Below the pieces are notes generated by a model that saw only the letters and a program-made list of their open reading frames with translations, was not told the DNA's origin and searched no databases. 64,000 nt of DNA from Hemileia vastatrix (taxonomy: Eukaryota; Basidiomycota; Pucciniomycetes; Pucciniales; Zaghouaniaceae), in the NCBI GenBank assembly GCA_030280995.1, contig JASXTE010000002.1, positions 7,423,183 through 7,487,182 of the forward strand, in the 5' to 3' direction. Made by a program: the position numbers and the translations under genes. Shown in pieces: positions 58,033 through 64,000 of this stretch (position 1 is the stretch's first letter; each line of letters starts with the position of its first letter).

Positions 58033-59150
58033 TATGGTAAGGTAAACTCTTACAGTTGCCTTGCTGTAAGCAGAATCCGGAGGAGATATGTGGATTTAGC
58101 TGAAAACCCCATCCTTCCAATAAAAATAACAAAATGGGAATTCTAAATCACTAAGCTAACCAGTCTACTTGGATCTGATTGATAAAATAATGAAACTCTA
58201 AAATAATTAACGCTTATTGAGATTTAATGATTGTGGCTGTTGAGAAAAGAAATACTGATTACAACAATTAAGGTGTACCAGTGAAAAATCTGAAAAGATT
58301 GACTTTTATGTTTTTATAATAATTTGAATCTTTATGAGACAGCAATAATCAAGTCCCAGTGATGAAGACCTTTCTAAAGATACCCTGTATGAAGTGTGAT
58401 TTAAATTGTTGAGTAGTATTTCTAAAATGTTATATATAAAATATAAAGTTATAAGGGTATTACAATCTTATTTAATTTGTTGAGTAATAAAAAATGAGAC
58501 CGTGGTGGTTAAAGATTAAGCTGTATGATGTATCCCCCCCTCAATTTCGAGTTTGAGAGGCTCTTAAGTATTCCTAGTCACGTGCCTAAGTTTTCCCCTC
58601 CAGAGCTCACCCAGAGTCAATCCGGAGCCCGTCCGGAGTCCGTACGGAGTCGAAGCGGAGTCCAAACAGAGTACGTCCGGACTCAATTAGAACCTTTAAA
58701 ACTATAATAAAAAATCCAGAAAAATTACACATAATAGAACCACTTCCCCTTTACATTCCAAACTATTTTTCGTAGTCTGCGCAGCTCTAATCACCCCGTG
58801 AAAATTCATCAAAGTTAAGTAATTTCTAAAAATGTAAGTATTTCTATAAAACTTTAAAATTCATTTAAAAAATATAAGAAAAAAAGTAAAAATTCTGGGA
58901 AAATTTCCCAAGGTTCTTGAGTGACTCGACTTGATACTTATAAATTCTTCAGACCGTAAAAATAAGTTTTCTCCGTAAAATAAATTGTTTTTGCGTAGGC
59001 ATTTGCTCTTGACCAATTTCTTCATATTTAAAACTCAAATAAATTAAATAAAACCCTTTTATATATAAAAAAAATAATAACGCCAATCTTGCACGCCGTA
59101 ATAACTCCATTTACGTACTTAGGTGCCATACTAAACTTTAGGCTACCACA
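58033..59150 (-). repeat. 5' LTR of the large retrotransposon
   Basis: 1118 bp, closely matching 47271-48391. Differences are mostly single substitutions, e.g. in the GGAGTC/CGTACGG block at 58615-58680. Confidence 0.93.
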
Positions 59151-59198
59151 CCGCAATTGAATTAATTTCAGATAAAAATCCTTATACCCCAATTATTA
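59151..59198 (+). mobile_element. Third Harbinger element, continuation
   Basis: CCGCAATTGAATTAATTTC and CTTATACCCCAATTATT match 31180-31220 of the complete element, picking up where 47268 stopped. The last 5 bp (TATTA) serve as target for the next insertion. Confidence 0.85.
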
Positions 59199-59397
59199 GG
59201 GGGTGTCAGCTCTGGCAAATCCACACTTAACTTAAGTGCAGATTTCAAACCAAATCAGCACTTAAATTTTGCAAAAAAGTCACTTATTTCAAAAATGGGT
59301 GTCAGTTCTGACCTCAAAAAAGCACTTTTTTCTTGATTTTTTTTTCAAAACCACATGTTGGCCACATCATCCCTTTCTTTCCCATACCATTTTGCAC

Positions 59398-61245
59398 TTT
59401 CCAAATGTCCTCTTTGTGTACTTCATTCACTTGGGTTGGTATTTTGGTTTGTTTCATATTAATTTTTTTTTGGAATTTACGGTGAAAAATTTTTTTTTGG
59501 ATGGCTCATTGGTTTTCTTTCACCAGCTCAACATGAAATCACATATTTTGTCAGTGATTTTTTTTTTCATTCATCCCTCATATCCTTTTCCTATTCTCCT
59601 CCAACATCCCTCAAACAATTTGGTTTCATTCATTTTGTCATCTCATCTCTCCAGGTAAGTCACTTTATTCTTTTTTTTTGATTTTTTGATCACTAATTAT
59701 AATTTTATTTGTTTTTTTCTGTTTATTTTATTTTTTTTATCTAAATTTTTTTTGTAAGTGGTTATTTTGGATTTCAATGGTATAATTAACCTTTTCTTCT
59801 CTCCCTCTTTACTTTCTTTTTTAGCTCCATCACCCTACTCTTCATCCCTCCTTGGCATCATCATTATCCCCCCTTTCCCTTATTTCACTTTTTTTTGGCT
59901 CAATTTCATTGAAACACATACATTGCACATTCTTTATGCATTTCACTTACTCCATATTCAATTTCTCCACAATTCCAACATCAATCTTTCTCACTCTATT
60001 TTTCCTACTTTTCAATCAAGGTAAGTTTCATCTCCTTTTTTTCATGCCTATATGATATCTCATTCCTTTTATGAAAAGTTCATACTTAAATATATGTATG
60101 ACTCTTATCTGGATAACAGTGAACTTATAAGACTCCTTTTGATCTCATCTTCATTACCACTTTTCAAGTTTTTGTAAAATTTTGAAAATCAGACTCGGAA
60201 TTAGAGTTAGATTTATTCAAATCTAATGTTCTTTTTACTGAAGGCTCTCCTGAAGGCTAGCTTTCATTTCCTACAAACAGATTTGAAATTGATTCAGTGG
60301 TTGCTGAGATATTGACCATTAAAGTTGAGCCTTTTTTTTCCCAATTTAATTTTTTATTTCATTTTTTTATGTAACAAATTAGGGTTAGTTTAATTAAATC
60401 ACATTTCCTTTATCTGAAGATTCTACTAAAGCATATCTTTCATTTCCCACAAACAGGTTAGAATTAGGTTCAGTGGTTTCTGAGATTTTGACCTTTGAAG
60501 TTGAGCCTTTTTTCCAAATTTCACTTGTCTTATTTCACATTTTTATATTGCATATTTAGAGGATAAGGATTCTGAAACTCTTATATGATTATTATCTAGG
60601 CATTTCAATTATATAGGCATATATTCGTTGGTCAAGAATATCACTAAAGCTCAAAAAGATGAAGATTTTTGCTTATGGGACACTCTACCTTCCTTTAACT
60701 CTTTTTTTGCTCTTTGACTCAAAAAGCACTGTAATAAAGCATTTGAAAAAAATCATGAACTTGCAACCAAAGTTGGAATATTGAATTGGTGTGACTCCGA
60801 ATGGGAAGATATCAGCCACGAATATCTTTTATTTTCTAATGTTATTATCACTCATTCTGGATTTCACAATAAAATTCACACCGATACCAAGGACACCAAT
60901 TTTCTTACTTTTGGTATATTCTCATATGTCAAACCGATTACTGGCCAACCAATACCATCTCCAGCTAAAATCAAATGACATGGTTTATATTTTCCAGACC
61001 ACCGGTGCATCATTGATTTTGGTTTGGGAAATGGTATCATCGAAACTATTTGGAATTCTTCTAAGGATAATCATCAAACGACCAAAGCTCCTCCTGGTTT
61101 GGAATCCTGTCAAGATTTAACACATTTTGGTTGCTCATTTCAAATCACTCATGGGTTGATTCAAAGAATCAATAAGGTAATGAAAGAAGGTAAAGTTAAT
61201 CGATTTAAAAAAACTTTATTTAGATCCAAAAAGTATGGGGATTAG
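59398..61245 (+). pseudogene. TET/JBP-like 2OG-Fe(II) oxygenase gene, second copy
   Basis: Closely matches 35596-33735 on the other strand, including leader exons ending CTCCAG|GTAAGT (about 59655) and CAATCAAG|GTAAGT (about 60021). The main exon starts near 60603. FHNKIHTDTKDTNFLTFG keeps the HxD iron motif and DNHQTTKAPP the distal His. Stops occur at TGA near 60717, within the IPNW-equivalent region context near 60780, and TGA near 60976. The C-terminus is longer than in the first copy, continuing through QITHGLIQRINKVMKEGK to TAG at 61245. Each copy is thus broken at different places. What it does on a transposon is unknown. Confidence 0.6.
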
Positions 61246-61544
61246 AGTTGTCATCGAAAATTTTATATTTTTTCTTAAATTTTTAATAAATATTTTTTAT
61301 GTATCAATTTCCTCAACTAAAGTAATGGGCCCACGACCTTGTGTTGTATAAATGGTAATCATGATAACAATTATTTGTTTCATGGGGTTCCTCTAGCCTA
61401 TACCTGTGGAAAGTCCCAAACTTTTGTTTCTAGACTTGGTCTGCATTTTGGCTTGAGGGATTGTCATTACTTTAAACTAGGGAAAGTGATATATATTAGA
61501 TATTTATTTAATAATTTACTTAATTATATTAAATTTAGATGACT

Positions 61545-61740
61545 TCCACCACTTACTTCAATAAAATTCAGGGGGGGGGGTATTGCCAAATTTTCAAATC
61601 TGACATGTGAAATCAATGACTTAGAAAAATTTTGGTGATATCCACCCCTTGCTTCAATAAAATGCAGGGGAGAGTATTGCCAATTTTTTAAAACAGATAT
61701 AGAATTTTTTTCACTTGTAAATATTTTGGTGAAAATTTTT
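61545..61740. repeat. Minisatellite 3' of the second TET/JBP copy
   Basis: Two to three units of the CTTCAATAAAATGCAGGGG type, reverse orientation of 33260-33450, including a run of G at about 61571. Confidence 0.85.
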
Positions 61741-61759
61741 GACGAGAATGTGAAAGTTA

Positions 61760-62382
61760 TTGTTTCCACCTTGAGCAGGTTTCTGGCTCAAAGGAATAGC
61801 AGTACCATCAACAAAACCAATACATCCTGGGAAGCCCTCTGCTTGCATAACCTGAGATGATTCAAGTCGCTCTTCTTTTGTTGGCCAGGTGAGAAGTTGA
61901 GATTCCAAGGAGTTGATGGCAGTGATACATCATTTGGTATAAGTGTTAACTGAACCATACCCTAAATCAAAGACATTTTCTAAACGTTTCAAAGCGGCTC
62001 CATTACCATTTGAACCCAAATGACATAGTGTGATGGCCAATTGAATTGAAGGATGTTGTTGTTCTTTTTGAGAATTATTGTGAAATATGGGATGATCCTG
62101 AATAAGCTCAAGCAATTTAAGGAAAAATTCCTGAGAAGTCCTGAACAGCTGCCTAAAACTGGGTGTAGATAGTTTAACAAGTGTTTGGATGGTGTACTTG
62201 GGGGTATGAAGTACTTGAGGCTTTCTGGGAAGAAGGTAATGTTTTGTGGCCATTTTTGATAAAAAGAAAAAATCTTCTTCTAGATCAGAATCAGAATCGC
62301 AATCAGAGTCCAAGAGCAGTTCAAGAGTCATGAAAGTCATTGCTTTATGTAATTTATCACGATTTGAAAGTGAGGAAGGCAT
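61760..62382 (-). pseudogene. Harbinger transposase, N-terminal half only
   Basis: ATG at 62382. DHPIFHNNSQKEQQHPSIQL and GSNGNGAALKRLENVFDLGY match the intact transposase at 36896 up to GFVDGTAIPLSQKPA, which carries the first catalytic Asp. One TGA at 61930-61932 replaces an Arg codon (CGA in the relative). After QKPAQGGNN the homology ends and cassette/minisatellite sequence begins, so the second Asp and the Glu of the triad are absent. Confidence 0.85.
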
Positions 62383-62667
62383 GACTCTTATATGATATGA
62401 TATGAAGATGTAAGTGATGTATGATGTTTTGAGTTATGAAGTGTTATGCTGCGGAGTGCTGCGTATGAATGGGATGATGCTGACAAATAAGTAAAATGGG
62501 ACTTGATGGTGAAATCAGCACTTTTGGTTGAGAAAGTGCGGATTTGAGTGAAATAAGTGACTTATTTCATTTTGAAATCCACCAGTATTGGGGCTAGTGT
62601 GTTTTGGAAATCCGCACTTATTTAAGTGCAGATTTGTAAGTGCGGATTTGCCAGAACTGACACCCCC

Positions 62668-63315
62668 TATTGTCTGCAATTATTTTTGCTAATAATTGGG
62701 ATATTAGACACTTTACATGTCAATTTTCACCTCTTATCTGACATTTTTCTACTCAAATTTTCATAACCACATCTTGGACAACTTTCTGTCATAACCACAT
62801 CTTGAACTACTTTCTGCCATAACCTCATCTTGGACTACTCTCTGGATATGCCTTCTACTTTGCTGCACACTCACATTCTCATCCCATCCTCTCCATTCTA
62901 TCTGCACAGAACCCCTCACCATCTCATCTGCTTGTTTCTGCTCCTTTTCATCTTGCCATCTCATCTGCTTGTTTCTGCTCTTTTTCATCTTCATTTATAT
63001 TTTAACATGCCTTGTCATCCTAGATCTTCTCAAAGGCAGCCATCACCCAGTTGTTCTTCAAATAACACTACTCCCTCTTTCCCCTGCTCAGCCGAGAAAT
63101 CTAAGACCGTTCAGTTAAAAAAAGATGATCATCTCATTCTTATCAACTGGCTGAAAACCAAATCTAACTATGATTCTTGTTTTGGTACTGAGTATTCAAC
63201 TATAGTAGGACAGCCCCCAGAATCAAAAGTTAATGGCTATCTACTAATGGTGAATGAATTACGGAATAAAACCCAGGGAAGGATTGATATTTTGTCTAAA
63301 CAGATGTCTGAACGC
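62668..63315 (+). mobile_element. Third Harbinger element, right-hand continuation
   Basis: Resumes the subterminal sequence (TTTTTGCTAATAATTGGG) and leads into the accessory gene, exactly as at 31225-31810. Interrupted again at 63316. Confidence 0.88.
63007..63315 (+). pseudogene. Harbinger accessory (Myb/SANT-like) gene, first 103 codons
   Basis: ATG at 63007; MPCHPRSSQRQPSPSCSS through VQLKKDDHLILINWLKTKSN to LSKQMSER matches the intact protein at 31501 closely with an open frame. Codon continuity ends at 63315, where an inserted sequence beginning TGTGGTACG replaces the expected TTCAAGCATT. Confidence 0.88.
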
Positions 63316-64000
63316 TGTGGTACGTGCCTCACAGGAAGCATGATTTTAGAACAATCAGCGCGCGTAGTCCAGGAAGAACAAATGAGAGTTAGCGCAGCAG
63401 GAAATGTTAAAATATAATATGTATTTGTGTGTTTCAAGGAACAAAGGAAATGGAAGCGCGGAAAAAGATTAAGGGTCTGTGCGCTCGGATTTTGCAGCAA
63501 GATGTGCCACACAATAGGGAATTGTGTATTATTAACTTAGGACTATTACGCGCTAAACAATATGGATTTGGGCTTTCCAAAAAGTATGTGTTACGCATTA
63601 AGAAGAAAGTCATGGATTAAGGATGACTCAAGTGCACGGTATGCTGTACCGCGGCCAGTTGGGAAACTTACTGAGACAAGTAATGAAGAAGGCTAACTAG
63701 TTAAGCGAGCTGTCAGAACTACGAACCTAGTATTAAAGCAAAGAGAGTGGGGACTCAATTGTAAAACTACCCAATAGTTAAGGAAACTAGACGCAGCATT
63801 AGGATAAGTCAAACCTGGAACTAGCACTGAAACAAAACAAGGTATAGTAAAAAGCGCATATGTGGAGAATCAGTGAAACAAGTTAATACTAGTGTTAGTA
63901 ATTATAGGGTCTGATTTAGGCGCTGTAGTTGTTGCAAGCAGTGTAAGTAGCATACTAATAAATTAGTTATTGTTTTACTAATGTGGCGCTAGAGGCAGCA
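63316..64000. mobile_element. Left end of an inserted element, probably an LTR
   Basis: Starts TGTGGTACGTGCC inside the accessory gene and is noticeably less AT-rich than its surroundings. The TG start and sharp junction suggest an LTR retrotransposon; no coding motif is visible before the window ends, and the right end is outside. Confidence 0.5.

Larger units (their letters stand above)
47271..59150 (-). mobile_element. Complete 11.9-kb Ty3/gypsy-type LTR retrotransposon
   Basis: Minus-strand element: 5' LTR (59150-58033), primer site, leader, gag-protease ORF, -1 frameshift, pol (RT, RNase H, integrase) and a 2.7-kb non-coding 3' region rich in small hairpins, then polypurine tract and 3' LTR (48391-47271). 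Order RT-RNase H-integrase makes it Ty3/gypsy-like. LTRs are nearly identical, roughly 2-3% different by eye, so insertion is fairly recent. Target flanks CGGC (47267-47270) and CCGC (59151-59154) could be an imperfect 4-bp duplication. Pol has four in-frame stops, so this copy needs help to move. Confidence 0.92.
59199..62667. mobile_element. Second-family (GTGTCAG) Harbinger element with TET/JBP cassette
   Basis: 3.5 kb with inverted ends GGGGGTGTCAGCTCTGGC and the complement of GGGGGTGTCAGTTCTGGC; flanks TATTA and TATTG. Left subterminal leader to about 59393 matches 39720-39900, then sequence jumps to the TET/JBP cassette (plus), its minisatellite, and the N-terminal half of a transposase gene (minus). 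The accessory gene and the transposase C-terminus are gone, so it is non-autonomous. It sits inside the third Harbinger element. Confidence 0.87.

Overview
The window looks like repeat-dominated nuclear DNA of a rust fungus (Pucciniales) or a close relative. The pointers are extreme AT-richness, a secreted GH27 alpha-galactosidase split by 17 mostly tiny introns, PIF/Harbinger elements whose Myb-like and HARBI1-like genes carry short GT-AG introns, Ty3/gypsy and Ty1/copia retrotransposons, a Helitron, and TET/JBP-like 2OG-Fe(II) oxygenase genes of the kind that are expanded in rusts. The species cannot be fixed from sequence alone. Only one ordinary host gene is convincing; nearly everything else is transposon, satellite or AT-rich spacer.

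Layout. Positions 475-8300 hold a satellite of about 608 bp per unit, with a 38-bp palindrome in each of 12 units, followed to about 9300 by a degenerate shorter form. Positions 10150-12450 are a stray fragment of the same retrotransposon family that is complete at 47271-59150. A decayed Ty3/gypsy element with both LTRs spans 13983-19502. A Harbinger-gene remnant (about 20650-21540) and a copia reverse-transcriptase remnant (22130-23560) follow. The alpha-galactosidase gene occupies 27227-24389 (minus). After several MITEs comes a full-length Harbinger element (31152-37275, TSD TATTA) with an accessory Myb-like gene, a TET/JBP-like oxygenase and a transposase. A second Harbinger family starts at 39700 and abuts a decayed Helitron (41100-45100).

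The right third is an insertion tower. A third Harbinger element begins at 47245. A complete 11.9-kb Ty3/gypsy-type retrotransposon (47271-59150, minus) sits in its left end, another Harbinger element carrying a second TET/JBP cassette (59199-62667) sits a few bases further in, and an unidentified LTR-like element begins inside its Myb gene at 63316 and runs off the window.

Most notable: (1) a family of about 25 small hairpins with compensating stem changes is spread through the leader, the inter-ORF region and the 3' non-coding part of the retrotransposon; (2) a roughly 2.3-kb TET/JBP oxygenase cassette is shared, in opposite relative orientation, by two Harbinger families with different terminal repeats; (3) the retrotransposon has a textbook -1 frameshift heptamer just before its gag-protease stop; (4) the alpha-galactosidase needs exons of 8, 21 and 17 nt. 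All calls come from reading by eye; no database search was run.
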